From assembly GCA_023393475.1 (NCBI GenBank), contig JAEWLC010000060.1:49093-113092 (forward strand): a DNA stretch of 64,000 nucleotides, written 5' to 3'. The notes beneath the pieces are model-generated. The model was not told the DNA's origin, searched no databases, and was given only the letters and a program-made list of their open reading frames with translations. The stretch is from Pseudomonadota bacterium (lineage in GTDB: Bacteria; Pseudomonadota; Alphaproteobacteria; Rhizobiales; Devosiaceae). Below, piece after piece: positions 55,715-64,000 of this stretch; the stretch's first letter is position 1, and each line of letters starts with the position of its first letter. Both the position numbers and the translations under genes were made by a program.

Positions 55715-56785
55715 TTATTGCAGGTCGGATTCCTTGATGTAGCCCGAGTCGACGACCAGAGCCTTGTAGTTGGTGGCGTCGACGTCATGCGGAACGAGCA
55801 GGATCGACGGCACGACCTTCACACCATTGTCGTAGGTGGTGGTGTCGAGGCCTTCCGGCGTGCCACCGCTGATGACGGTGTCGACGAGCGCGGCAGTGGT
55901 CGAGGCCAGTTCGCGGGTGTCCTTGAACACGGTCGAGTACTGCTCGCCGGCGATGATCGCCTTGACCGACGGGGTCTCGGCATCCTGCCCGGTGATGATC
56001 GGCCAGGCCTGGTCGGCCGAACCGTAGCCAACGCCGCGCAGCGACGAGATGATGCCACGCGAGAGGCCATCATACGGGGCCAGCACGCCATCGACGCGGC
56101 TGCCGTCCGAGTAGTTGGCCGACAGGATGTTATCCATGCGGGCCTGCGCCACGGCGCCGTCCCAACGGAGCGTACCGACCTTGTCCATGCCAGTCTGGCC
56201 GGACTTGATCACGATGTCGCCCGAGTCGATCAGCGGCTGGAGGACGCTCATCGCGCCGTCGTAGAAGAAGAAGGCGTTGTTGTCGTCCGGCGAGCCGCCG
56301 AACAGCTCGACGTTCCACGGCTTCGTGTTCGGGAAGCGCTCCTTGAGGCCCTTCACGAGCGAGTTGGCCTGGAGCACGCCGACCTGGAAGTTGTCGAACG
56401 TGGTGTAGTAATCGACATTGCCGCTGTCACGGATCAGGCGGTCATAGGCGATGACCTTGATGCCGGCGTCGGCAGCCTGCTGCAGCACGGCAGACAGGGT
56501 GGTGCCGTCGATCGAGGCGACGACGAGGGCCTTCACGCCCTTGGTCACCATGTTCTCGATCTGCGCGAGCTGGTTCGGAATATCGTCCTCTGCGTACTGC
56601 AGGTCGACGCTGTAGCCCTTGCCCTCGAGGGCGGCCTTCAGCGAGTCACCGTCCGAGATCCAACGGAGCGACGACTTGGTCGGCATCGCGATGCCGATAG
56701 CGCCCTTGTCCTGGGCAAATGCCTGGCCGGCGAGCGCGATGGCGCCAACCGTGACGGCAGTCATAAGAAGCTTGAGAGCTTTCAC
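55715..56785 (-). CDS. chvE: Multiple-sugar-binding periplasmic protein ChvE
   Basis: A 356-residue binding protein with signal peptide (VKALKLLMTAVTVGAIALAGQAFAQ) and the ChvE-type sequence IGIAMPTKSSLRWISDGDSL, VIAYDRLIRDSGNVDYYTTFDN and YDGLSRGIISSLRGVGYG. In Agrobacterium ChvE binds several aldoses and also feeds sugar sensing. The GTG at 56785 is preferred: it has GGGAGGA upstream and opens the signal peptide. The gene faces a FadR-type regulator. Confidence 0.92.
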   Translation of the reverse strand: MKALKLLMTAVTVGAIALAGQAFAQDKGAIGIAMPTKSSLRWISDGDSLKAALEGKGYSVDLQYAEDDIPNQLAQIENMVTKGVKALVVASIDGTTLSAVLQQAADAGIKVIAYDRLIRDSGNVDYYTTFDNFQVGVLQANSLVKGLKERFPNTKPWNVELFGGSPDDNNAFFFYDGAMSVLQPLIDSGDIVIKSGQTGMDKVGTLRWDGAVAQARMDNILSANYSDGSRVDGVLAPYDGLSRGIISSLRGVGYGSADQAWPIITGQDAETPSVKAIIAGEQYSTVFKDTRELASTTAALVDTVISGGTPEGLDTTTYDNGVKVVPSILLVPHDVDATNYKALVVDSGYIKESDLQ

Positions 56786-57127
56786 TGGGTTTCCTCCCGG
56801 GTAAACCGTTGTGTTGCCGCGTCCGGCTTGACGGGCCGGCACGTGGGGAGGATGTCGACGGAAGGACGTTGGTACGGGTGGGGCGCGTGAGCGCTCGCCG
56901 GGCCAATTCTGCCTCCCTGCCCGCCCCTACTGTGGCGGGCCGCTCGTCCTCCAACGAGCGGCGCGGAACCTAGAGCAATCAGATATCTCTGTAAAGATCG
57001 CTACCCCGGACGCCCCCACGGCGATGGTAGCGATGACATTCTAGCTTGCGATTTAACCTACCATACGAGTAGCTTTGTCGTGAGGACGCGCGACACCGGC
57101 GGCTAAACACCGGGTCGCAGCGAGTAG
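56786..57127. promoter_or_regulatory. Divergent control region of chvE and the GntR gene
   Basis: No gene. It contains a perfect 9-base hairpin GCCGCTCGT/ACGAGCGGC (56939-56962), probably in the chvE leader, and a perfect 9-base inverted repeat ATCGCTACC/GGTAGCGAT with a 20-base spacer (56997-57034), a possible operator. Confidence 0.5.
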
Positions 57128-57144
57128 AACATGTATGATATGTT
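57128..57144. promoter_or_regulatory. Candidate FadR/GntR operator
   Basis: AACAT-GTATGAT-ATGTT: perfect 5-base arms around 7 bases, ending 11 bases before the GntR-family start codon and just upstream of its AGGAGG site. Suits autoregulation by the encoded protein. Confidence 0.5.
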
Positions 57145-57155
57145 TAGGAGGGGAT

Positions 57156-57923
57156 ATGGCCGCTACCGATGCCGAAGGCGACAGGTCGAACGCGGCGACG
57201 GCGGCTGAAAGCGTCGCCAATCGACTTGCAGATTTCATCCTGCGAGACCTCTCGCCGGGCCAGAGCATCCCGAGCGAAGCCGACCTCGCCCTGCGCTACG
57301 AAGTCAGCCGCCTTACCATCCGCGAGGCGGTCAAGATGCTGGTTGGACGCGGGCTGCTCGATATCGGTCGCGGCCGCCGCGCCGTCGTGCGCGAGCCCGA
57401 CAGCTCGGTATTCGCCGGCATGCTGGTTTCGATCGTGCACAACGATCCCAAGGGGCTCTTCGATCTGATCGAGCTGCGCATGGGGATGGAGACGCTGTTG
57501 GCCGGACTCGCCGCAAAGCGCGCCAGCCGCGCCGGCCTGCAGGCGATCGACGGGGCCATGGAGAGCATGCGGCGGTTCGCGGCCGAGGCGACCAGCGAGG
57601 AAGGGGAAGCCGAAGCGCGTTTCCACGAAGCCGACCTGCAGTTCCACGAGGCCATCGCCATGGCCAGCGGCAACCGCATCATCGCCTTCATTTTTGAAGC
57701 CATGGCCCGCCCGCTGCGCGAAAGCTTCGTCATGAGCCGTCGCGGCCAGACCCTGCGCGGCGCCGGCCGCGACGAAACCCTCACCGCCCACCAGGCCATC
57801 CTCGACGCCATCAAGGCCGGCAATCAGCGCGCCGCCGCCGACGCCATGCGCGCCCACCTGAAGAGCACGGAACTCGACATCCGCTCCCACGTCGCAAGTG
57901 GTGTAGCCGGCGGGGGGAACTAG
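57156..57923 (+). CDS. GntR-family regulator, FadR subfamily
   Basis: A 255-residue regulator with an N-terminal winged helix (LSPGQSIPSEADLALRYEVSRLTIREAVKML) and an FCD sensor domain from about residue 95. The FCD domain has the metal/ligand histidine pattern FHEADLQFHEAI and later TAHQAILDAI. It faces chvE, so control of that sugar importer is likely, possibly with a sugar acid as effector. The ATG at 57156 has AGGAGGGG directly upstream. Confidence 0.9.
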   Translation: MAATDAEGDRSNAATAAESVANRLADFILRDLSPGQSIPSEADLALRYEVSRLTIREAVKMLVGRGLLDIGRGRRAVVREPDSSVFAGMLVSIVHNDPKGLFDLIELRMGMETLLAGLAAKRASRAGLQAIDGAMESMRRFAAEATSEEGEAEARFHEADLQFHEAIAMASGNRIIAFIFEAMARPLRESFVMSRRGQTLRGAGRDETLTAHQAILDAIKAGNQRAAADAMRAHLKSTELDIRSHVASGVAGGGN

Positions 57924-57956
57924 CCGCAACTCGGAGGGGGCGCAGGAAGCCCCGTC

Positions 57957-59384
57957 CTACCCGTGGTTGATCATCACGTGCCGGACCGCCGTATAGTCCT
58001 CGAGCGCGTAGCCGCTCATGTCCTTGCCGTATCCCGACTGCTTCAGCCCGCCGTGCGGCATCTCGTTGACCAGCATGAAATGCGTGTTGATCCAGGTGCA
58101 TCCATACTGCAGCCGCGCCGCAGTCTGCATGGCCTTGTCGATGTCCTTGGTCCACACCGATGAAGCGAGCCCGTAGTCGCTGTCATTGGCCCAGGCGATG
58201 GCGTCCTCCGGCTCCGAGAAGCGGGTGATCGAGACCACCGGACCGAACACTTCGCGCCGCACGATTTCGTCGCTCTGCAGCGCCCCCGCGATGACGGTTG
58301 GCTCGTAGTAGAACCCTTTGTCGCCCGAAGTGTGCCCGCCGGTCGCGATCTTGATGTGCGGCAGTTCCGAAGCCCGCTCAACGAAGCTCGCCACCCGATC
58401 GCGCTGGCGCTTCGAGATCAGCGGCCCGATCTCGTTCAGCGTGTCGTCTTGCTGGTTGTACTGGATCGAGCTGACAGCCGAGCTAAGGTCGGCGACCAGC
58501 CTGTCGTGGATTTTTGGGCCCGCATAGATGCGGCACGCCGCCGTGCAATCCTGCCCCGCATTGTAGAAGCCGAAGGCCTTGAGCCCGCTCACCACGGCCT
58601 CGAGGTCGGCGTCGTCGTAGACGATCACCGGCGCCTTGCCGCCGAGTTCGAGATGCGTGCGCTTCACCGACTTGGCCGCCGCCTGCAGCACCTTCTTGCC
58701 AGTCGCGACATCACCCGTGATCGAGATCATGTTGACCTTCGGGTGGTTGATCAGCGCGTTGCCGACACTGTCGCCGCGCCCGAGCACGACGTTGACCACG
58801 CCCTCGGGCAGGATGTCGGCCATCACCTTCGCCAGTTTCAGCGCCGTGAGCGGCGTCTGCTCCGACGGCTTGAACACCACCGTATTGCCGCCCGCGATGG
58901 CCGGCGCGAGCTTCCACGCCATCATCATCAGAGGATAGTTCCACGGCGCAATCGACGCGACGATGCCGATCGGGTCGCGCCGGATCATCGAGGTGTGTCC
59001 CGGCAGGTACTCGCCGGCGATGGCCCCGTGCATGTTGCGCACCGCGCCCGCGAAGAAGCGGTAGCAATCGACGATCGCCGGGATCTCGTCGTTCTTCACG
59101 GCATTGATCGGCTTGCCGCAGTTCAGCGCCTCGAGCGCCGCGAACGCGTCGGCATCGTCCTCGATCGCCTGCGCGATGCGGAGCAGATAGTTCGACCGCT
59201 GGCCGGGCGTCGTGCGCGACCAGTTGCCGAACGCCTTCGCCGCCGCATTCACCGCCGCATCGATCTGCTGTTCCGATGCTTCCGGGATGGCCTCGATCAA
59301 CCCGCCCGTGCGCGGATCGAGCACCTGCTCCTCGGTTTCCGTACCCGCCTCGAAGCGCGAGCCGATCAGCATCTGGGTGTCCAT
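57957..59384 (-). CDS. patD: Gamma-aminobutyraldehyde dehydrogenase (PatD/YdcW-like)
   Basis: A 475-residue NAD-dependent aldehyde dehydrogenase. The catalytic Cys is in FYNAGQDCTAACRIYAG and the general-base Glu in LELGGKAPVIVYDD. The strongly conserved LQYGCTWINTHFMLVNEMPHGG and SGYGKDMSGYALEDYT match E. coli YdcW/PatD, which oxidises 4-aminobutanal to GABA in putrescine breakdown. It ends the left-going operon with a four-part ABC importer in the same order as E. coli ydcSTUVW. The ATG at 59384 has GGGAGAG upstream. Confidence 0.9.
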   Translation of the reverse strand: MDTQMLIGSRFEAGTETEEQVLDPRTGGLIEAIPEASEQQIDAAVNAAAKAFGNWSRTTPGQRSNYLLRIAQAIEDDADAFAALEALNCGKPINAVKNDEIPAIVDCYRFFAGAVRNMHGAIAGEYLPGHTSMIRRDPIGIVASIAPWNYPLMMMAWKLAPAIAGGNTVVFKPSEQTPLTALKLAKVMADILPEGVVNVVLGRGDSVGNALINHPKVNMISITGDVATGKKVLQAAAKSVKRTHLELGGKAPVIVYDDADLEAVVSGLKAFGFYNAGQDCTAACRIYAGPKIHDRLVADLSSAVSSIQYNQQDDTLNEIGPLISKRQRDRVASFVERASELPHIKIATGGHTSGDKGFYYEPTVIAGALQSDEIVRREVFGPVVSITRFSEPEDAIAWANDSDYGLASSVWTKDIDKAMQTAARLQYGCTWINTHFMLVNEMPHGGLKQSGYGKDMSGYALEDYTAVRHVMINHG

Positions 59385-59403
59385 AGTCTCTCTCCCGAAC
59401 GGA

Positions 59404-60219
59404 TTACTTGCCCATGCCGGCGACGCTCTGTTCGCCGCCGCGGCTGAAATAGAAGGCTGCAAGGATTGGCAGCAGGGTCACGATCACCACCACCATGGCT
59501 ACGACGTTGGTCACCGGGCGCTGGCGCGGGCGCACCAGTTCCTCCAGCATCCATATCGGCAACGTCTGCTGCTGGCCGGAGGTGAAGGTGGTGACGATCA
59601 CCTCGTCGAAGCTCAACGCAAAAGCCAGCATGCCGCCCGCCAGCAGCGCCGTGCCGAGGTTGGGCAGGATGACGTAGCGGAAGGTCTGGAACTTGTCGGC
59701 ACCGAGGTCCATCGCCGCCTCGATCATCGAGCCGGACGTTCGCCGGAAGCGCGCCACGGCGTTGTTGTAGACGACGACGATGCAGAAGGTCGCGTGGCCG
59801 AGGACGATCGTCCAGAACGAGAACGGGATGTCCATCAGGCTGAAGGCCGACCGCAGCGAGATACCGGTGATGATACCCGGCAGCGCGATCGGCAGGATCA
59901 CCAGCAGCGAGATCGTCTCGCGGCCGAAGAACTTCGAGCCCGACACCGCCGCGGCGCAGAGCGTGCCGAGCACGAGCGCAATAGCGGTGGAGATGGCGGC
60001 GACCTGTACCGAAAGCGTCAGCGCCTGCCAGACATCGGGCCGGTTCCAGGTGACTTCGAACCACTTGAGCGTCAGCCCCGGTGGCGGCCACTGGTAAGTC
60101 CGCTCCTCGGAAGAGAACGCATAGAGAAAGATCAGCGCGATCGGCGCGAGCAGGAAGAACAGCCCTGCCCCGGCGGCGAGCTTGAGCGGCCAGCTGGCGC
60201 GTGGAGCATCAGAGCGCAT
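59404..60219 (-). CDS. ABC permease (YdcV/PotC-like)
   Basis: A 271-residue permease of the spermidine/putrescine group with six spans and the EAA loop IEAAMDLGADKFQTFRYVILPNLGTAL. It overlaps the upstream permease by 11 bases and precedes patD by 19 bases. Presumed inner-membrane half-channel for a polyamine or related compound. Confidence 0.9.
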   Translation of the reverse strand: MRSDAPRASWPLKLAAGAGLFFLLAPIALIFLYAFSSEERTYQWPPPGLTLKWFEVTWNRPDVWQALTLSVQVAAISTAIALVLGTLCAAAVSGSKFFGRETISLLVILPIALPGIITGISLRSAFSLMDIPFSFWTIVLGHATFCIVVVYNNAVARFRRTSGSMIEAAMDLGADKFQTFRYVILPNLGTALLAGGMLAFALSFDEVIVTTFTSGQQQTLPIWMLEELVRPRQRPVTNVVAMVVVIVTLLPILAAFYFSRGGEQSVAGMGK

Positions 60220-61168
60220 CGAACGCCCCCATGCGCCTGGCGCCCCATAGGTAGAAGCCCATGATCACGATCGGCACCACTGTGAAGGCCGCCGCGAGCG
60301 GAATGTTCCCCGCCGTGCCCTGGTGGGAGTAGACGGCCTGCCCGATGAAGAAGGCCGACGTGCCGATGATCTGCGGGATGATGTAGTCGCCCAGCGTGAG
60401 CGAGAAGGTGAAGATCGAGCCCGCGACGATGCCTGGCAGCGCCAGCGGGAAGATCACCTTCCAGAACGTCTGCATCGGTGTCGCGCCAAGATCGGCCGAC
60501 GCGTCGGTGAGGTTGGTCGGCACCCGCTCGATCGCCGCCTGGATCGGCAGGATCATGTAGGGCATCCACACATAGAGGAAGACGAGGAACGTGCCGGTGT
60601 AGCTGATGGAAAGGGACGGCCCGCCGATCACCGGCAGGCTGAGCCAGGCATCCAGCAGCCAGGTCAGGTGCAGCTGCGCGAACACCCAGTTGAGGATGCC
60701 TTCCTTGGCGAGGATCAGCTTCCAGGCATAGACCTTGACCAGATAGCTGGCCCAGAGCGGCAGCATGATCCCGAGGTAGAACACCGCCTTCCACGCGCCC
60801 TTCGCATAGCGCGCCGCCATATAGGCAATGGGGAAAGCGATGATGGCGGAGGCGACGGTCACCGCCGCGGCCATGATCACCGTGCGCAGGATCACATCGA
60901 GGTTCTGCGGCCGGAACAGTTCGGCGTAGGTCTTGAGCGTGAACTCGTAGTTGATGAGCCCGGAGAACTCGTCGATCGAGAAGAAGCTCTGCAGCAGCAG
61001 CGCGAACAGCGAGCCGACATAGACGATGCCGAGCCACAGCAGCGCCGGCAGCAGCAGCAGGAAGACGAACAGCTTCGGCTGCCGCCAGAAGGCATCGCTC
61101 AGCGCGCCGAGCGGGCCGCGCCGGTTGGGGAGGATCGCGCCGGGAGCTGTCGCGGCCACCGCGCTCAT
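60209..61168 (-). CDS. ABC permease (YdcU/PotB-like)
   Basis: A 319-residue permease with an N-terminal cytoplasmic part, six spans and the EAA loop TDASADLGATPMQTFWKVIFPLALPGIV. The start overlaps the ATPase stop by 4 bases. Same transporter as the neighbouring permease and ATPase. Confidence 0.9.
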   Translation of the reverse strand: MSAVAATAPGAILPNRRGPLGALSDAFWRQPKLFVFLLLLPALLWLGIVYVGSLFALLLQSFFSIDEFSGLINYEFTLKTYAELFRPQNLDVILRTVIMAAAVTVASAIIAFPIAYMAARYAKGAWKAVFYLGIMLPLWASYLVKVYAWKLILAKEGILNWVFAQLHLTWLLDAWLSLPVIGGPSLSISYTGTFLVFLYVWMPYMILPIQAAIERVPTNLTDASADLGATPMQTFWKVIFPLALPGIVAGSIFTFSLTLGDYIIPQIIGTSAFFIGQAVYSHQGTAGNIPLAAAFTVVPIVIMGFYLWGARRMGAFDAL

Positions 61169-62166
61169 CCCTCGGACTCCATCAGGTGCAGCGCATCCTT
61201 GGCAAAGCCGACCGTGACGGTTTCGCCCTCGACCGGGTTGTCATCGGCCGACGGGACAACCGCATGCAGCAGCATGCCCCTGAGGTCGATGCCGAGCCGC
61301 GTCGTGGCCCCGAGATAGGAGCGCGAGGTCACGGTGCCGCTGAGCGTCGACAGCCCGCCGCCGGCACGGATGACGTGGATCGCCTCGGGCCGCAGCGACG
61401 CCCACCTGCGCTCGCCGACGATGTTGTGGACGAAGTCCGGTCCCAGCACGTTGGACGAGCCGACGAAATCGGCGACGAAGCGCGAACTGGGTCGCCGGTA
61501 GATTTCCTCGGGCGTGCCGACCTGCATCAACCGGCCGAGGTTGAACACGGCGACCCGGTCGGCCATCGACAGGGCCTCGCCCTGGTCGTGCGTGACGAAG
61601 ATGAAGGTGATCCCCAGCGTCCGCTGCAGCGCCTTCAGCTCTTCCTGCATCTGCTCGCGCAGCTTCAGGTCGAGCGCGCCGAGCGGCTCGTCGAGCAGCA
61701 GCACCTTCGGCTTGTTGACGATGGCGCGGGCCAGCGCCACGCGTTGTCGCTGCCCGCCGGAGAGCTGCCCCGGCTTGCGTTCGCCATAGCCGCCGAGCTT
61801 CACCAGTTCCAGCGCCGCCTCGGCCTCGCGGGCCCGAACGGCCCTATCGACCTTCCGCAGCATCAGCGAGAACTCGACGTTCTCGCGCACATTCATGTGC
61901 GGGAACAGCGCGTAGTCCTGGAACACGGTGTTGACGTTGCGCCGGTATGGCGGCACGCCCTCGACCGCATCGTCGAAGATGCGGATATGGCCGTGGGTCG
62001 GCTGCTCGAAGCCGGCGATCAGCCGCAGGCAGGTGGTCTTGCCTGAACCCGACGGCCCGAGCATGGCGAAGAACTCGCCCTCACCTACCTCGAGGTCGAC
62101 CTGATCGAGGGCCTTCACCGCACCGAAATGGCGCGAGACCTGCTGGAGCGAAACGGCTGTGGTCAT
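61165..62166 (-). CDS. ABC ATPase (YdcT/PotA-like)
   Basis: A 333-residue ATPase: Walker A GPSGSGKTT, FQDYALFPHMNV, signature LSGGQRQRVALARAIV, Walker B LLLDEPLGALD, switch VTHDQGEAL, and a C-terminal TOBE domain (RPEAIHVI). Start chosen at 62166, where MTTAVSLQQVSRHFGAVKALDQV opens the ABC domain. It lies 144 bases after the binding-protein gene. Confidence 0.9.
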   Translation of the reverse strand: MTTAVSLQQVSRHFGAVKALDQVDLEVGEGEFFAMLGPSGSGKTTCLRLIAGFEQPTHGHIRIFDDAVEGVPPYRRNVNTVFQDYALFPHMNVRENVEFSLMLRKVDRAVRAREAEAALELVKLGGYGERKPGQLSGGQRQRVALARAIVNKPKVLLLDEPLGALDLKLREQMQEELKALQRTLGITFIFVTHDQGEALSMADRVAVFNLGRLMQVGTPEEIYRRPSSRFVADFVGSSNVLGPDFVHNIVGERRWASLRPEAIHVIRAGGGLSTLSGTVTSRSYLGATTRLGIDLRGMLLHAVVPSADDNPVEGETVTVGFAKDALHLMESEG

Positions 62167-62310
62167 TGCTTCACTTGTTCCTGGTCCACGGGCACTCCCG
62201 CGAAGCTGCGGTGGCCCCACCGAGCCCACCACGTACGGAGCTGCCGCGCTTCACGGGAGCGACACCGGGGACGGAAGCGGGACAGGCCAAGCCGCCCCGC
62301 CCCTTTCTCA

Positions 62311-63468
62311 TCAGCGGCCGCCGATCACGCCGACATAGTCACTGACCCAGCGATAGTAGGGCACGCATTCGCCCGCCTCGCACTTGGCCGTCGGGGTGCG
62401 CCAGAAGCGGATATTGTCGAAGTTGTCGTAGCCGTTTGTGGAGCAGCCCTCGTCGGTGAGGAGCTCGTTGCCCTTGCATGCGGCGGGGACGGAGGGAACC
62501 GTGCCGAACCAGGCCGAGACGTCGCCCTGCACCTTGGGCGAGAGCGAGTGCTCCATCCACATATAGGCGCAGTTCGGATGCGCGCTGTCGGCATGCAGCA
62601 TCGTAGTATCGGCCCAGCCGGTGATGCCTTCCTCCGGGAAGGTCGAGCCGACAGGCGCGCCCTCGGCCTTCAGCACGTTGACCATGAAGGGCCAGGACGA
62701 CGAGGCCACAACGCCCTCGTTCTTGAAGTCGTCCATCTGGATGAAAGCATCGTGCCAGTAACGGCCGACAAGCGTGCGCTGCACGCGCAGCAGGTCGAGC
62801 GCCGCCTTGTACTGGTCCTCGTTGAGCGCGTACGGGTCGGTGATGCCGAGCTCGGGCTTGTGCTTCATCAGGTAGAGCGCGGCGTCGGCAACGTAGATCG
62901 GGCCATCATAGGCCTGTACGCGTCCCTTGTTGGACTTGCCATCCGGCAGCGTCGTATCCTCGAACACCACGTTCCAACTGGTCGGCGGCGTGTCGCCAAA
63001 GACCTCTGTATTGTACATCAGGACGTTTGCGCCCCAGACATACGGCGTGCCGTAGTGGACGCCGTCGACCGTGTGCCAGGCGGCGCTCTCGATGCGCGGA
63101 TCGAGCGTCGACCACGACGGGATCAGCGAGGTGTTGATCGGCTGCACCCGCTTGCCGGCGATGAGGCGGAGCGAGGCGTCGCCCGAGGCGGTGACGAGGT
63201 CGAAGCCACCCTCGTTCATCAGCGCCACCATTTCGTCCGATGTCGCCGCGGTCTTCACGTTGACCTTGCAGCCGGTGTCGGCTTCGAACTTGGTGACCCA
63301 GTCGAATGCCGGATCGGTCTCGCCACGTTCGATGTAGCCCGCCCAGGCGACGATCGAGACTTCGCCTTCGCCGGCGCCAAGTGTCTGCAGCATCTCCTGC
63401 GCTGCCACCTGACCGGTGAAGGTCGCAACCATGGTCAAGGCGGTGCAGGTCTTGAGGATGGATTTCAT
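62311..63468 (-). CDS. Polyamine-type periplasmic binding protein (YdcS-like)
   Basis: A 385-residue binding protein with signal peptide (MKSILKTCTALTMVATFTGQVAAQ) and the YdcS/PotD-like features GEGEVSIVAWAGYIERGETDPAFDWVTKFEADTGCKV and YVWGANVLMYNTEVF. First gene of the ydcSTUVW-like operon. The PatD-type enzyme at the end suggests that the ligand yields 4-aminobutanal, for example putrescine. Six cysteines occur in the mature form, four clustered near the C-terminus (residues about 340-375). Confidence 0.88.
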   Translation of the reverse strand: MKSILKTCTALTMVATFTGQVAAQEMLQTLGAGEGEVSIVAWAGYIERGETDPAFDWVTKFEADTGCKVNVKTAATSDEMVALMNEGGFDLVTASGDASLRLIAGKRVQPINTSLIPSWSTLDPRIESAAWHTVDGVHYGTPYVWGANVLMYNTEVFGDTPPTSWNVVFEDTTLPDGKSNKGRVQAYDGPIYVADAALYLMKHKPELGITDPYALNEDQYKAALDLLRVQRTLVGRYWHDAFIQMDDFKNEGVVASSSWPFMVNVLKAEGAPVGSTFPEEGITGWADTTMLHADSAHPNCAYMWMEHSLSPKVQGDVSAWFGTVPSVPAACKGNELLTDEGCSTNGYDNFDNIRFWRTPTAKCEAGECVPYYRWVSDYVGVIGGR

Positions 63469-63572
63469 CGTGTGCTCCCTGATCGGGCCACGCTCCCAAA
63501 CGCGCATCCGGCCCTTGCATGCGACGTTATCGAACGGATGAACATTCGCAAATTCATTCGGCCGTGGGGAAT

Positions 63573-63589
63573 TATCGGAGTTTCCGATA
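63573..63589. promoter_or_regulatory. Candidate operator upstream of the YdcS-like gene
   Basis: TATCGGA-GTT-TCCGATA is a perfect inverted repeat with 7-base arms, 104 bases before the binding-protein ATG. The regulator is not in the window. Confidence 0.5.
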
Positions 63590-63646
63590 CCACAATGTCG
63601 CAGGTCGGCAGCATCGCCATCGCTCGGTGCCCATGCCACCCACAAT

Positions 63647-63673
63647 GTCATTCCCGCGAGAGCGGGAACCCAG
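63647..63673. repeat. Half copy of the GTCAT-type intergenic repeat
   Basis: GTCATTCCCGCGAGAGCGGGAACCCAG is one arm and one hairpin of the palindromic element, lying 39 bases from a full copy. The opposite arm is missing. Confidence 0.55.
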
Positions 63674-63711
63674 TGCGATATCTCCCGTGCACCGTACCCG
63701 CCCTCTACCAC

Positions 63712-63790
63712 CGTCATCCCCGGGCTTGACCCGGGGACCCATGGGATGCCGCGATGTCGCTGGGTCCGCGGATCAAGTCCGCGGATGACG
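63712..63790. repeat. Palindromic intergenic repeat, CGTCATCC type
   Basis: CGTCATCCCC and GCGGATGACG termini with CCCGGGCTTGACCCGGGG, GGACCCATGGGATGCCG and GGTCCGCGGATCAAGTCCGC. Nearly the same as the copy at 20931-21010. Confidence 0.75.
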
Positions 63791-64000
63791 GCTGAGAGAG
63801 CGGTTGAGCGGGCACGCCACGAAATCTTGTCCCCCCACCATTCCCCCGGCCTTATCCTCACCCCGTCCTCGCGCTGGGCGGCGTTCGCGACGAACGAACG
63901 GTGTGGGGATATCGGGAGCCATGGCAGTCGTGCCGTGGCGGGTTTGTGGGACCGACAACCAACCACCCATCCAGGCTCCGCCACAGTAATGTGGTGAGAG
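63791..64000. other. Right-edge stretch without a supported gene
   Basis: I see no convincing coding region. A short inverted repeat CGTTCG-CGA-CGAACG is at 63882-63896. Confidence 0.4.

Noticed and set aside
63804..63989. Short reading frames at the right edge
   Set aside because: No start signal, domain or coding character; they probably reflect GC bias.

Overview
The window is high-GC chromosomal DNA from an alphaproteobacterium. Gene content and style suggest Hyphomicrobiales, possibly Devosia-like; this is inference from gene families, not from a marker gene. Pointers include a ThuEFGKAB-type disaccharide operon, a ChvE-GguA-GguB sugar importer, an XdhABC purine cluster, a candidate Irr-type iron box and several periplasmic-binding ABC systems. 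Genes are dense, operons are often joined by 1 to 4 base stop/start overlaps, and I found no rRNA, tRNA, CRISPR, phage or insertion sequence.

Positions 1-12736 carry purine/ureide catabolism. One left-going overlapping unit (uraH-xdhA-xdhB-xdhC-ABC ATPase) diverges from a fused allantoinase/OHCU decarboxylase gene. Further right are allE and allA, the last two ureide steps. Between them lies an ArsR-SRPBCC-VOC-DNA alkylation repair cluster with a perfect operator. No uricase and no allantoate amidohydrolase is present in the window.

Positions 12837-24801 hold mixed functions: a YbaY/META protein, a deaminase-like protein, very small membrane or secreted proteins, a DEAD-box helicase, and a rifamycin ADP-ribosyltransferase (Arr). 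They also hold a complete SigF/NrsF stress module: a sigma factor and anti-sigma factor diverge from a methionine-rich periplasmic protein, a cytochrome b and a Tat-exported molybdopterin oxidoreductase. Both sides have the same promoter pattern, GTAACC-N16-CGAA. A ThuA-like protein, a secreted 5'-nucleotidase, a GNAT and a GlsB-type protein follow.

Positions 24874-33676 are a thu-type disaccharide operon (binding protein, two permeases, ATPase, ThuA, two dehydrogenases) facing its LacI regulator, with an operator on each side. Positions 33685-38664 hold a DUF4037 protein, a secreted esterase preceded by a perfect 24-base palindrome, an acyl-CoA synthetase-like enzyme, an outer-membrane barrel and a MAPEG protein.

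Positions 38675-43710 are a four-gene periplasmic iron cluster (imelysin, di-haem DUF1111 protein, second imelysin-like protein, DUF1513) with a candidate Irr box. From 43981 a Pho box precedes an ABC importer and a formylglycine-type phosphonate monoester hydrolase/phosphodiesterase, suggesting scavenging of organic phosphorus. A GH38 alpha-mannosidase, the chvE-gguA-gguB importer with a FadR-type regulator, and a YdcSTUV-PatD-like operon close the window. Two families of palindromic intergenic repeats are scattered throughout.
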